Shown: positions 1 to 8,894 of the stretch, one piece after another | How the letters are laid out: each line of letters opens with the position of its first letter | How positions within the stretch are numbered: position 1 is the stretch's first letter | From: Ostrinia nubilalis | Taxonomy: Eukaryota > Arthropoda > Insecta > Lepidoptera > Crambidae | Assembly (NCBI RefSeq): GCF_963855985.1 | Contig: NC_087109.1 | Coordinates: 5,538,001 to 5,602,000 of the forward strand | Direction: 5' to 3' | Length of the DNA: 64,000 nt | Program-made: the position numbers and the translations under genes | The notes under the pieces: generated by a model | Seen by the model: only the letters and a program-made list of their open reading frames with translations | Databases searched by the model: none | What the model was told of the DNA's origin: nothing

Positions 1-1866
1 GTATATTTTAGCAAAAGAATGTTTTTGGAATGGATTTTTAAAGTCGGGTAATGCGATTTCGATTACGTCATCTGTTGATTCTAATAAGTGGTTTCTTACA
101 GTTTTCAATGTTTGGAATATTTCTGGGTAAGTACACTCGTCAAAGTGATTTACTTTCGGATAGATGAGATAAATTGATTTATTATTAATGTCAGGGATTC
201 TCTCGAATGAGTATAGTTGTTTTTCTGAATACAGTATTTCTTTGGGGTCTGTAGCTTGTTCAAGAATTTCGGAGATATAGGCATTCGATTCGTCTAAATC
301 GATGGACGTAGGGACTAGTAGGATTTTGGCATGAGATTTCAGAAGGGATTGATTATGTTCTAACACCTTTGTGTTATAATTTCTGTTTTTATTATTGATT
401 TCTTTCAGGAATTTGGAGTAATCATCACCGAGGGCTACGTGTTCTGGACTGGAAGGTAAGTTGGGACTTAGGTTAAGTGTTTCAGGATCTTGCAGGGGAG
501 AGTCAGGCGTTGGGATGAGCTGAGGTAAAGTATCTTGATTTCCAGGTGATGGATCGGGAGCATCTAGGAGCGGCTGAGGAGGTAAGTTTTCTTGCATTTC
601 AGGATTCGATTCGGCGGGAATGTTTTTACTTGTAGAAGGTGTAGGGTCAGGAGTAGTTGTAGTAGGAATTGCAGGTTCAGAGGATTGAGTCGGGTTAGTT
701 TCTTCAGTTCGTTTGGATGTCGTCTGTCTACTAGTATGGACAGGATACGCAGAGGTATGAAGAGGTTCCAGGTGAAGATTGAGATTTGTTTTGATATTTA
801 TCGGCTGTTCTGAAGTATTGGCGACTGTTATGTTAATTTTATCATTTTCCTTGACTTTTACTAAGCAGTTTGATATTAGTAGGTTCTGGGATATATGCTG
901 ATCTAGAATGACACCTTCTTTAAGGTCAGGATTAGAAACTGAACACTCTATTACTTTCTCTGAGCGTGCTGGAACGGTGTAATAAGGATCCGTAAAGAAT
1001 AACTTCAGGATATGTTTTCCAAGCTTCAGGGCTTCGCGCGTGAAGTCGATGCTGCCATTGAATTGGTTAAGGAGGTCGTTACCCACGATGCCGTCGTAGG
1101 GGAAATCAATGTCTCCCACTACGTGGAATTTGTGTTTGATGGAAACTTTGGGTTTGTCTTTTATGTATAACGCCAAATTAAGTGAGCCCAACGTTGGGAC
1201 GGATTCGTCAGCAGAGTTAAAGCCCTTAAGTTTGAGCTTTTCCTCGTTCAGCGGAGTTTGAGGTTTGATACACGACTTTTTGAGTAGGCTTATTGAAGAA
1301 CCTGTGTCAATTAAAAGCGACAGTGGCATTTCAGAAGCGGCTGTGTTGATTACAACGTGTGGTAACGATTTGATTGAGGGATCAAATGATATTTCGTAAA
1401 TTTGTGTGTTTTTTCCAGTTGGCGAAGTCGTCAGGGAAGGCCTGCGCTTGGGTGTAGTAGATTTTGCATTTGGTACGGTGGTTGACTTTGATGCAGTGGA
1501 TACAGGGGTCGCCTTTGGTTTGGCGGATACAGTGGATGCAGTGGATGCAGTGGTCGCCTTTGGTTTGGCGGATACAGTGGATGCAGTGGATACAGTGGTC
1601 GCCTTTGGTTTGGCGGATACAGTGGATACAGCGGTCGCCTTTGGTTCGGCGGATACAGTGGATACAGCGGTCGCCTTTGGTTCGGCGGATACAGTGGATA
1701 CAGTGGATGCAGTGGATACAGCGGTCGCCTTTGGTTTGGCGGATACAGTGGATACGGTGGATACAGTGGATGCAGTGGATACAGTGGGTGTCTTTTCATT
1801 TGGAATCAGGGTTGGTTTGCGTTTTGGACTCGCGGGACACCGCCGGGAGTCCACTACTCGTTTAAA
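1..1866 (-). CDS. pol: Retrotransposon pol, N-terminal part (spacer, aspartic protease, unassigned domain), runs off the window
   Basis: The frame is open from the frameshift heptamer at 1866 to base 1, about 620 codons. After a basic stretch comes a Ser/Thr/Ala/Lys-rich tandem array (about 1795-1495). Next is a retropepsin-like protease with the active-site block LIDTGSSISLL (about 1316-1284) and the flap/C-terminal signature YDGIVGNDLLNQF (about 1098-1060). A Pro/Thr/Ser-rich linker (about 780-480) follows, then a compact region (about 450-1) containing KILLVPTSIDL, IYLIYPKVNHFDECTY and IALPDFKNPF. That last region is not a reverse transcriptase; its pattern weakly recalls macro-type folds (inference only). 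Translation is expected as a Gag-Pol fusion by -1 slippage. No stop codon or frameshift was found in this part. Confidence 0.8.
1495..1795 (-). repeat. In-frame 9-nt-based minisatellite in pol
   Basis: About 300 bp are built from 9-mers such as GTGGATACA and GTGGATGCA, with interspersed segments GGTCGCCTTTGGTTTGGCG. In the pol frame they encode repeats of the type STVSTASTVSAKPKATT. Because the period is a multiple of three and AT-poor, several other frames on both strands are also open here; those are shadows. The array lies between the frameshift site and the protease. Confidence 0.85.
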
Positions 1867-2340
1867 TTTTCTGAGGGATTGAAGTCAACTTCGTCATGAC
1901 CCTCGTCGTCCTCCTGTTGGTCCTGGTTGAAGTTGACCCTACGGAACTGAGGATTTGGGGTGTTGAATGGAGGCCTTTGACCCCTCATTCTGTTATTGTA
2001 TTCTCGTTTTCGACAGACGTCGATAGTGTGCCCTGGGGCTTTGCAGTATCGACATACGACAGTGGAGTTGGAACCCGAAGGTTGAGGTTGAGATTGAGAT
2101 TGAGAACTTTGTTGTTGGTTGTTGAAATTCTGACGGGGTTTCGTGAATCGATTATTGTTGTTGTTGTTGGGTCTTTGGTCGGGAACAGGTTTTTTGTATA
2201 GAGTCTGTTGTATCCGTTCTTCGGATACGGCGAGGTTTACGGCTTCGTTGAGGGTTGATGGTGAGCGACATCTCACTATATTGGAGATACGGGGATGTAA
2301 TCCCATTAAGAGCCATTTTACATTTTCGTGCGAATTTCTA
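1854..2340 (-). pseudogene. gag: gag, 3' half (nucleocapsid with CCHC zinc knuckle)
   Basis: This is the C-terminal part of Gag, disconnected from its N-terminal half by the 2341-5740 insertion. Codons in the gag frame start near 2338. The segment GLHPRISNIVRC leads into a Gln/Asn/Ser-rich linker and then the zinc knuckle CRYCKAPGHTIDVC (C-x2-C-x4-H-x4-C, about 2058-2017). An acidic tail follows, and the frame stops at TAG (1856-1854) just past the -1 slippery site. The knuckle would bind genomic RNA during particle assembly, as known for this family. The pieces on either side of the insertion look offset by one base, so damage beyond the insertion is possible. Confidence 0.8.
1860..1866 (-). 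promoter_or_regulatory. -1 ribosomal frameshift slippery heptamer U UUA AAC
   Basis: On the minus strand the gag frame reads AAT TTA AAC GAG TAG, which contains the canonical heptamer T TTA AAC two codons before the gag stop (1856-1854). A shift of -1 gives TTT AAA CGA and enters exactly the frame that encodes the protease. The heptamer sequence is an established class of -1 slippery site. A downstream RNA structure was not evaluated. Confidence 0.8.
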
Positions 2341-2980
2341 AGATTTTGGAAGCATGAATTACTATCTTAAGCAACACCCAGAGATTATTTAATAACTGCG
2401 AAAGATAGGTCAATCCTTGGTGTTGACCATTAATGAAACGGATTTACTAAAACTCTTTTGCTTAATTCACAGTGCCCCATCTCCCACAACCATTTTACGG
2501 AAAAATTGCCGCAGACTCATTTTCAAAGTCCTGTATCTATTATTTATGCTCATATAATAAGCTTAAAAATATATAGTAATCATCGGACATATATTCTTGT
2601 AGTCCATTAATGAAATAGATTCTTGAATTTCATTACCATTATTGAGTAAAATCTAAAAATAATTTGGCAAATTTGAAGATTAACGTCACATTTTGATCGT
2701 GGTTTTTGGTTTAAAAACACAGCAATAACTGCAATAAAAGTATCCCAAAATAAAGAATATTCATTGTAGAATAGATTTCTACAGTTATTGTTTAAATATT
2801 AGTAACCACTTTGTCAAAATATTGATGTGAATATCAGTATAAATTACAATACGCAAGCCGACATCGATTAGTATGGCGCGAGCGCCCGTCAAGGCAGGAC
2901 CTGTGTCATTTTTCCCGCCGTGACGTTTACGTGCGTTCGTGTCGTGAAGCGGTGATTTGTACGGCGACCAAATGCATTTG

Positions 2981-3210
2981 ATACTATGCCGAGAGGCTGT
3001 TTCGAGTCGGCCGGCCGAGCAGAAATTGAAATGATGAATTTTAATTTCTTTGACGGATCTGGGTGTAACTATGTATAATATGTAGGGACCATGTATTTAA
3101 TTTAATAAATAAATTATAAAAAAGTATATCCATTATGCTAGCACCCTTAACACAAGCATATTGGTTGCCTACTTTTGGACTAGATGGCGCTGTGAAATTG
3201 TCCAAAGATT
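2981..3210 (+). mobile_element. tRNA-derived SINE fragment
   Basis: The segment from ACTATGCCGAGAGG to TGTGAAATTGTCCAAAG matches the better-preserved SINE at 37608-37866 over its body: AGAAATTGAAATGATG, GGGTGTAACTATGTATAATATG, and the 3' block with TAGCACCC, AACACAAGCAT and TGGCGCTGTG. The tRNA-like head, including the A box, is largely missing or scrambled here. Confidence 0.7.
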
Positions 3211-3296
3211 TGTTTATTTATTTATCCGCTTTGAGTTTTGTTTCGTGAAGAAGAAAAAGAAGCGTTTTGTTTCGAGAGGGAAGCTTTGTTGTTAAA

Positions 3297-4699
3297 TCTA
3301 TACTAATAAAAGAGGAAAGATTTAATTGTTTCTTTGTTTGTTTGGAGGCAATAGGCTCCGAAAAAAAATTCTTTCACGATTTAGAATCCTAATTTTTTTC
3401 TATGTAGGCTATAAATATTTTCAAAAACTTTAGTCCAAAATCTTTGATAAAATTCGACGTTTAATAAATAAATTAGATAACATATTATTAATACTTTTTT
3501 TTTCAGTACGATTTTAGTACTTGTTTTTCAGAAATTCTACGATTTAACTAAACTTCTTAAGTGTTTATATTTTATGCATAATTTATTAACTTCTAAAATA
3601 TACATATATCCTATTGATAGATGACGTGCTTCGTATTTTATTAAAATTATTACCTGACTAGGTTAAAAAGGTGTGGAATGTTATTTTGGAGATAACTTGG
3701 TTCCATAGAAATATAGAGAGATGCTAATTAATGCGCTGAGTTCGAAACTCAGTGTCGTATTAGAAATTCACACACACAAAGAAATCAAATTATGTGCTCA
3801 TTATCCACTGCGGTATCAGTATTCAACGTTCGAATAATCTTTAGTACTATGCAAGCAATATAAACTGTTTACATAATGACGTCGCTACTGTCATCATTGC
3901 TTTCACAAGCAATATGTTCCATTTTGTCCCTTGTCACATTTCCCTTTAGTTTCTGTGATCTGTGCTTGTTTCTAAGTTGATATCAATGAAATATTCCTTA
4001 GTACTTTTGATTTAAATTATTTTTTTTATTTTGACACGTGTTTGAAAAATCAAGGTCAGATAACAATAAAATAACAAGTGAAAACGTAACATTGCATTGC
4101 AACTCGCAATTTCGCAATATTGATGAGGAGATTCTATTGGAAAGTCTGTATTCATTCTTAGGATTCCCCTAACACCATCAAATTCAAGAGAATTCAATAG
4201 AGTGCAGTTTCCCATCTCATGCTTATGGACCACGGTTTAAAATAGTGTGGTTGCATAGAGCCTGCAACGGGCAACCGCGTGCGCAGCTGCTCATACTAAT
4301 TTTCAATACAAAAGTACGAGTAAGTGTTGGCGCCCTCACGAGTTTTAGCGGAGTTCATATGGTAGCGGAAGTAGACTTAATGGAAATCTATGCTTCTCCG
4401 ACGACCAGTTGTATGTGGAATACTCCAGAGTATGCGCACACAATAGCCTGGTGATTTTAGCACCTGAAGGAAAAACAAAAAAACATTGTTTGCAAAGAAA
4501 TCTGCGGCAGGTGTAGTGTTTTAATTTTGTTTTAGAAAGATCTCATAATTTTGTAAGTATTCAAATATTTAAACAATAATTTGTAGATTTTATATCAAAA
4601 AATATAATCATTTAACAAAATTAATTTTCTTAGAATATTTTAATTCTATTAGAACCATTTTCCACTTCATCGCAGAAGAAGTCGCGGGCAAAAAGCTAG
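3297..4699 (+). mobile_element. Non-autonomous Helitron (Lep1-like), about 1.4 kb
   Basis: The left end is TCTATACTAATA preceded by A (3296). The right end is a GC-rich AAGTCGCGGGC block followed by CTAG (4696-4699) and then T (4700). A 5' TC, a 3' CTRR, and insertion between A and T without a target duplication are the hallmarks of Helitrons. The 5' sequence resembles the abundant lepidopteran Lep1 type. There is no Rep/helicase coding region; the interior is AT-rich and I recognise no gene in it. Confidence 0.7.
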
Positions 4700-5138
4700 T
4701 ATGAAATATGTAGTATTGCCCGCGGCTTCACCCGCTTGAAATTTAGTTTGTCACAGATCGTCATAAATTATAGCCTATACATTGTTATTCTGGTCGACGC
4801 CAGGGTTGGATGAGCGTCGCTGTCGCTGGCGACAGGGTCTTCTGGTTCAGGGTTCATAGCGTAGGTCTCAGTCAAAATGAAATCCACTCGTAGAAATTAA
4901 TAAACTCAGTGTATTCACGAAAATGATTACACACAGCACTAGAGTCGTATCGGAACTGAGTGAACCAAAGGTCTTGCGATAGGAACGTCCGACCCGAGTG
5001 ATAGTTGAACACAGACTGCCTAGTACTGCTGTACTGTACTGTAAAGTTTCATCAAAATCTGTTCAGTAGTTTTTGCGTGAAAGTGTAACAAACACCCAGA
5101 CATCCACACAAACTTTCGTATTTATAATATTAGTAAGA
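4700..5138 (-). mobile_element. Second Lep1-like Helitron, reverse orientation, carrying a foreign segment
   Basis: On the minus strand the right side starts TCTTACTAATATTATAAATA. It continues with the common lepidopteran block around AACTACTGAACAGATTTTG and ends with a GCGGGTGAAGCCGCGGGC hairpin near 4712-4740. The usual Helitron text is interrupted between about 4793 and 5038 by an unrelated segment that contains a short minus-strand ATG frame. Exact 3' terminus is uncertain because it abuts the neighbouring Helitron. Confidence 0.6.
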
Positions 5139-5321
5139 CTAGTAAGAAGTAAGATAGTAAGATGAATTATTTTAGTTATTTGTTTACTTATAATAATATT
5201 TATTTATTTATTTCTTAGCTCTGTCTGATAATGGATCTGGAGGAGATGCAATGGCCACCTCCGTAACAAAACAATAGAACCCTATGGAGTTTGGGCTTGT
5301 GTGATTCGCCTTGACGAATAG

Positions 5322-5559
5322 TTCGTATCCAGGGTCCGATGATGGAGCTGTAAGGGGGCAGATTTTTTTTTCAGTATGTGACTGTCTTTATTTTGTACTT
5401 AATATATATTTTACATATTATACCTATTCGTGTTTCATTATTCGTATCCAGGGTCCGATGATGGAGCTGTAAGGGGGCAGATTTTTTTTTCACTATGTGA
5501 CTGTCTTTATTTTGTACTTAATATATATTTTACATATTATACCTATTCGTGTTTCATTA
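5322..5559. repeat. 119-bp tandem duplication
   Basis: Two adjacent copies (5322-5440 and 5441-5559) start TTCGTATCCAGGGTCCGATG and end ...CGTGTTTCATTA. I see one base difference (CAGTATG versus CACTATG). The near-identity indicates a recent duplication. No coding potential was recognised. Confidence 0.9.
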
Positions 5560-5739
5560 TGAATCGAAATATAAAAGACTTAATAAACTCTATTAAAAAT
5601 TAATTTATCAAGTTTGAATACCTCATTCTACCTTAAAATTAATAACTTAAATCAAGTCTTAATACGGTCACGGCTCAAGATTTTTTTGTCCATTTCAGCG
5701 TTCTTTTTACTCTTTTGACGTTGCGTTGACAGCTTTTAC

Positions 5740-6369
5740 CTAAATTCGCGCGGAATATTTTTGTGAAATGGCTCTTAAGAAATGGTGGAGAGCGAGATCC
5801 TCCATTGCGGCTGTCCTACCGGGAATTTCTTTGACTTTAGTTTGCGACAACGATATCTCCGTCAGGAGTTGGGACAGGCATGTCTCGACTCGGAGCGCGT
5901 ATTGGCTGACGTTTTCATTACCGCTCTGCTTACTCTCTTGGAGGTCCATTAGCAGGTGCGCATAATGTTTACGCTCACTGAATTGAGTTTTCAAGAATTC
6001 CTTCAATTGTTCCCAATTGGTGAATTCTTTTATGGAGCACGCGACTTCCGCTTTCCCTTGAAGTTGGCATAATATGTATTTAAAGACTATATGTTTTTGG
6101 GTCTCCGTGGCTAAGTTGTAGGCGTTGTTGCAGTTTATGATAAAAGAGTTTAAGGTTTCTCTACTGCCATCGTATGGCTTTATGAATTTTAGGAGGATAC
6201 TGAGGTCTAGATTCATTGCAATAGTTGAGGGAGCAGGTTTTCTGCCCCTTTTTTCCCTTTGGACGTCCGCTACTGGGCTTGTGGCTCTATCGTCCTCCGA
6301 CATTGGCAAGTCCACGTCTACCGGTACGGGGAGCACGTCCTTGGGTACTCTGAACTCTGATTTTGACAT
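5740..6369 (-). pseudogene. gag: gag, 5' half (matrix/capsid-like region)
   Basis: The frame encodes 209 residues starting at ATG 6369 and ends at a stop created at the insertion border. The N-terminus is followed by an acidic and then basic linker. After it comes a Ty3/gypsy Gag-type capsid region: FIKPYDGSRETLNSFI, the helical block around WEQLKEFLKTQF, and VSQYALRVETCLSQL. This pattern (F-x-G...L..F....W..L...L...F) is common in retrotransposon Gag proteins. The zinc-knuckle half lies at 2338-1854. The protein would assemble the cytoplasmic particle; this copy is truncated. Confidence 0.8.
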
Positions 6370-6995
6370 TTTGAATTGATGTAAAGTTAAACTTCTTAAA
6401 CCGTAAATGATTACAAAAGGAATACACGATAAAATTGGTCACAACGCCACACAAAGAATTGAATCAATTGAATATTAGATAAGGTACAAAGAACAAAGGC
6501 CAGACTCACTACAATGTTGCGTAGACGGCGAACGTGAGCGCGACGACGGGAAGCGGCTGCATTCCGGAGCGATAAGGGCGTCTCAGGCACGGTGTTACGC
6601 GTTGATTGTCTTGAGTTAGGATGATATTTATTTCAGGTTGCGGCAAATCGGGATACGGCGGAGCAGGATACAGCGATGAGATTCTTCTTCAGGATGCAGT
6701 GGAGATGGTAAGTATTTTCTTTCAGGGCCAGCGATGATGGTGAGTTCGACGACGGTTGCGGGACACAGCGGGAACAGTGGGACACAGCAGATACAGCGGG
6801 ACACAGTGGGACACGGTGAAATGTAGCGGGACACGAAGAGGTACAGCGATGATGCAGTGTGATGCGACGAGAAACGGTGAGATACGGCGAGATACAGTGA
6901 GATACGGTGAGATTCTGAGTTCGAACTTGGATCACTTGCACACACACTGTTTGTTCACTATACTATACTTCGGACGCGGTACCGAGGATTTTATA
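6370..6995 (-). other. Retrotransposon leader between primer-binding site and gag, with a short tandem array
   Basis: About 625 bp lies between the primer-binding site and the gag ATG. The part at about 6756-6915 is a degenerate array of 9-11-mers such as GGGACACAGC and GAGATACGGT, similar in style to the pol minisatellite at 1495-1795. No conserved ORF was recognised. Confidence 0.6.
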
Positions 6996-7013
6996 AATCC
7001 CTTGAGCTGCCAC
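6996..7013 (-). other. Probable primer-binding site
   Basis: Immediately inside the LTR end (TAACA), the minus strand reads TTGGTGGCAGCTCAAGGG. A block starting TGG is complementary to the 3' CCA of a tRNA, as expected for reverse-transcription priming. The tRNA species was not determined. Confidence 0.6.
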
Positions 7014-7438
7014 CAATGTTAGGCCGGGCTTTGATAGAGTCTTTTTAAAAAAAGGCTAATTATTCTGGCTAAAATAAAATACAATGATTGGATTTGAAAG
7101 AGGCAGCCGTCACGCACGAGTGGTAGCGAAGAACTGGCGAGCCCGTGAAGCGGGCGAGCCAACTCGGGCAAAAATGCTGATGCCGCAGGATTTTCTGGGC
7201 ATCAGGGGTTTTATGTACATCAGAGGGATGTAACAGAACGATCCTCCTTCCACCTTTATACTCTTTCGGCCTATAGATTTGCAAAAACTAAATTCTCTGT
7301 ATCATTGTCATTTTTGTTCTTAATTTTTGACCTGTCTCTTAGAAAACTTAAGCTCGTGAAAATACATTCTGTTTGATCTCGAATCCCTCTTATCTATTAT
7401 AACGCACATATTATACAGTCCACATTTCTTTTACAACA
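7014..7438 (-). repeat. 5' LTR of the gypsy-type element
   Basis: The 425-bp minus-strand segment begins TGTTGTAAAAG and ends CCTAACA, so it has TGTT...AACA inverted termini. It holds a TATA motif (TATAAAGG near 7260-7253) and is followed by the primer-binding site. Only this LTR is inside the window, so identity between LTRs and insertion age cannot be judged. Confidence 0.7.
7253..7260 (-). promoter_or_regulatory. TATA box in the LTR
   Basis: GAGTATAAAGGTGG on the minus strand lies about 180 bp from the upstream LTR end, a usual place for the U3 promoter. Identified by motif only. Confidence 0.5.
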
Positions 7439-7534
7439 TTAAGCTTGCCTGGTCTGAAATTATGTTGATCCCGACTGGCCGTGATCTCTTTCACGTGGTA
7501 CTAGTCTGCCCTATACTAGAGTGTAATTTAAAAG

Positions 7535-7645
7535 CCGGAGGCGCGGAGGGAGTGCGGTCCTCGCTCGCTGTAACATATATCCATATATGGCATGCCGGGT
7601 ATATGTTACGCCAGAGCGGAAGGACCGCACTTCCCGCAGCGCCGG
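7535..7645. repeat. Imperfect hairpin, MITE-like
   Basis: The left arm (from CCGGAGGCGCGGAGGG) and the right arm (to CTTCCCGCAGCGCCGG) are inverted and share AGTGCGGTCC and TAACATATA. Together they form an imperfect stem of about 50 bp around CCATATATGG. The hairpin is GC-rich compared with its surroundings. It lies between the LTR element and a microsatellite. Confidence 0.6.
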
Positions 7646-7661
7646 AGATAAGGCAATCCTA

Positions 7662-7965
7662 ATGCTTGCTTGCATGCTTGCTTGCTTGCTTGCATGCGTG
7701 CTTCCTTGCTGCTTGCTTGCATGCTTGCTTGCTGCTTGCTTGCATACTTGCGTGCTTGCTGCTTGATTGAATTCTTGCTGCTTGCTTGCATGCTTGCTTG
7801 CTGCTTGCTTGCAGGCTTGCTTGCTGCTTGCTTGCAGGCTTGCTTGTTTGCGTCCTTGCTTGCATGCATGCTTACATGCTTCCTTGCAGCTTGCTTGCAT
7901 GCTTGCTGTTTGATTGCATGCTTGCTGCTTGCTTGCATGCTTGTTTGCATGCTTGCTTGTCTATT
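7662..7965. repeat. (GCTT)n/(GCATGCTT) microsatellite, about 300 bp
   Basis: The block is built from GCTT, GCATGCTT and GCTGCTT units. Long ORFs on both strands here (Ala/Cys/Leu-rich or Lys/Gln/Ala-rich) are artefacts of the repeat. Confidence 0.95.
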
Positions 7966-8894
7966 TATATTTGTTAACTTATATTTTATATGTATAACAT
8001 TTTTATATTTCATATTTGTTAAAATTATGGTATATTGTATATTATGAATGGTAATATTTATGGCATTGGTTTAGATGCCAATAAATGTTATGCCTAGAAA
8101 TCGTTATTAAAAAAACAAGAATACAGAAAAAATATATACTAAAATATTATTATAATGAAAGTGGTTATGGCAAAAAAAAATATGCATTATTATTTATTCT
8201 GTATGAACGTTATGCGAAATGATGAGTATGCCAAAAAACTTTATGCACTCTTAAATTATGACAATATTTTTTATGCAACCGAATATGGACCCACTGCTAA
8301 ACACCATGATTGGATAGACTGGATATTATGGTGCCCGGATATTCATCTAAATGTGAAATAACCTTGAAGACTATAGAAAATATACGATTTAGTCGAGGAA
8401 AACTTAATATCCTCGTCGACCACTGGTGGACTACATGGTGAACCCTCTTCTAACATACAATGAAATATAGTTTGTTTGGGAAGGGTAACATTAAATTAAC
8501 AGGGATATTGATAATTGTTTTCGTAAAATAACTAGTAACCTTTAAAAAAATTAACACGAAACCTTCGCCCGGAATTCCCTTCCATCTTGGCTGACAATTT
8601 TTATACTTTTTGTCATGGCCGAACTCGTTTCGTGGACTTCCGCGATCGCCGAACCCGCGGACATATGGCCACAGCGCCCACTTAATTGGCCCCTGAATAA
8701 TCGGACAGTTAGGTACCATCGACTGGTTTTTATGATGATGAGGTGAACACGGGCGGAGGCATGGTTGCATATTTCGCCTCCTTTTATTGTTCTAATTGTA
8801 ATAAAAACAAATGAAAAGTACAGCTCGATACTGGCTTGCGTAAGCAATGGAGAAATAAAACAAATGAACAAAGAACTTGAAAAGAATTAATAGT
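7966..8894. other. Intergenic, no gene recognised
   Basis: This is AT-rich sequence with scattered TTATGC motifs (8030-8290) and short open frames without recognisable motifs or codon bias. I see nothing I can name. Confidence 0.5.

Larger units (their letters stand above)
2341..5740. other. Composite insertion of nested repeats inside gag
   Basis: This stretch replaces what should be continuous gag sequence. It contains a SINE fragment (about 2981-3210), a 1.4-kb Helitron, a second reverse-oriented Helitron, a 119-bp tandem duplication and AT-rich sequence with no recognisable gene. The 4-bp motif CTAA occurs at both borders (about 2337-2341 and 5740-5744), but I could not decide between this and other short duplications. 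No terminal inverted repeats were seen at the borders, so the element that first inserted is unidentified. Confidence 0.6.
1..7438 (-). mobile_element. Ty3/gypsy-type LTR retrotransposon, partial, interrupted by nested insertions
   Basis: Read on the minus strand, the order is LTR (7438-7014), primer-binding site, leader, gag start (6369), gag second half with a zinc knuckle (about 2338-1854), -1 frameshift site, pol with an aspartic protease (about 1310), then open pol sequence to the window edge. The order LTR-PBS-gag-PR is that of LTR retrotransposons, and the protease motifs fit Ty3/gypsy. The reverse transcriptase, integrase, any envelope gene and the second LTR would lie left of base 1 and are not visible. 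About 3.4 kb of younger repeats (2341-5740) splits gag, so this copy cannot make an intact Gag. Family placement below Ty3/gypsy is not possible here. Confidence 0.85.

Noticed and set aside
1406..1882. Plus-strand ORF rich in VDTVDAV and a minus-strand ORF rich in PLYPL
   Set aside because: Shadows of the pol minisatellite, which is in frame with the protease only on the minus strand in one phase.
2341..5740. Possibility that the gag gap is a spliced intron
   Set aside because: The interval contains SINE, Helitrons and a recent tandem duplication, and gag halves do not end at clean GT..AG borders.
7606..8013. Long Lys/Gln/Ala-rich and Cys/Leu/Ala-rich ORFs on both strands
   Set aside because: They are artefacts of the GCTT microsatellite; the frames follow the repeat period and have no other support.
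8155..8361. 68-codon plus-strand frame starting MKVVMAKKNMHYY
   Set aside because: AT-rich, short and without recognisable motifs; it lies in a TTATGC-rich repeat-like tract.
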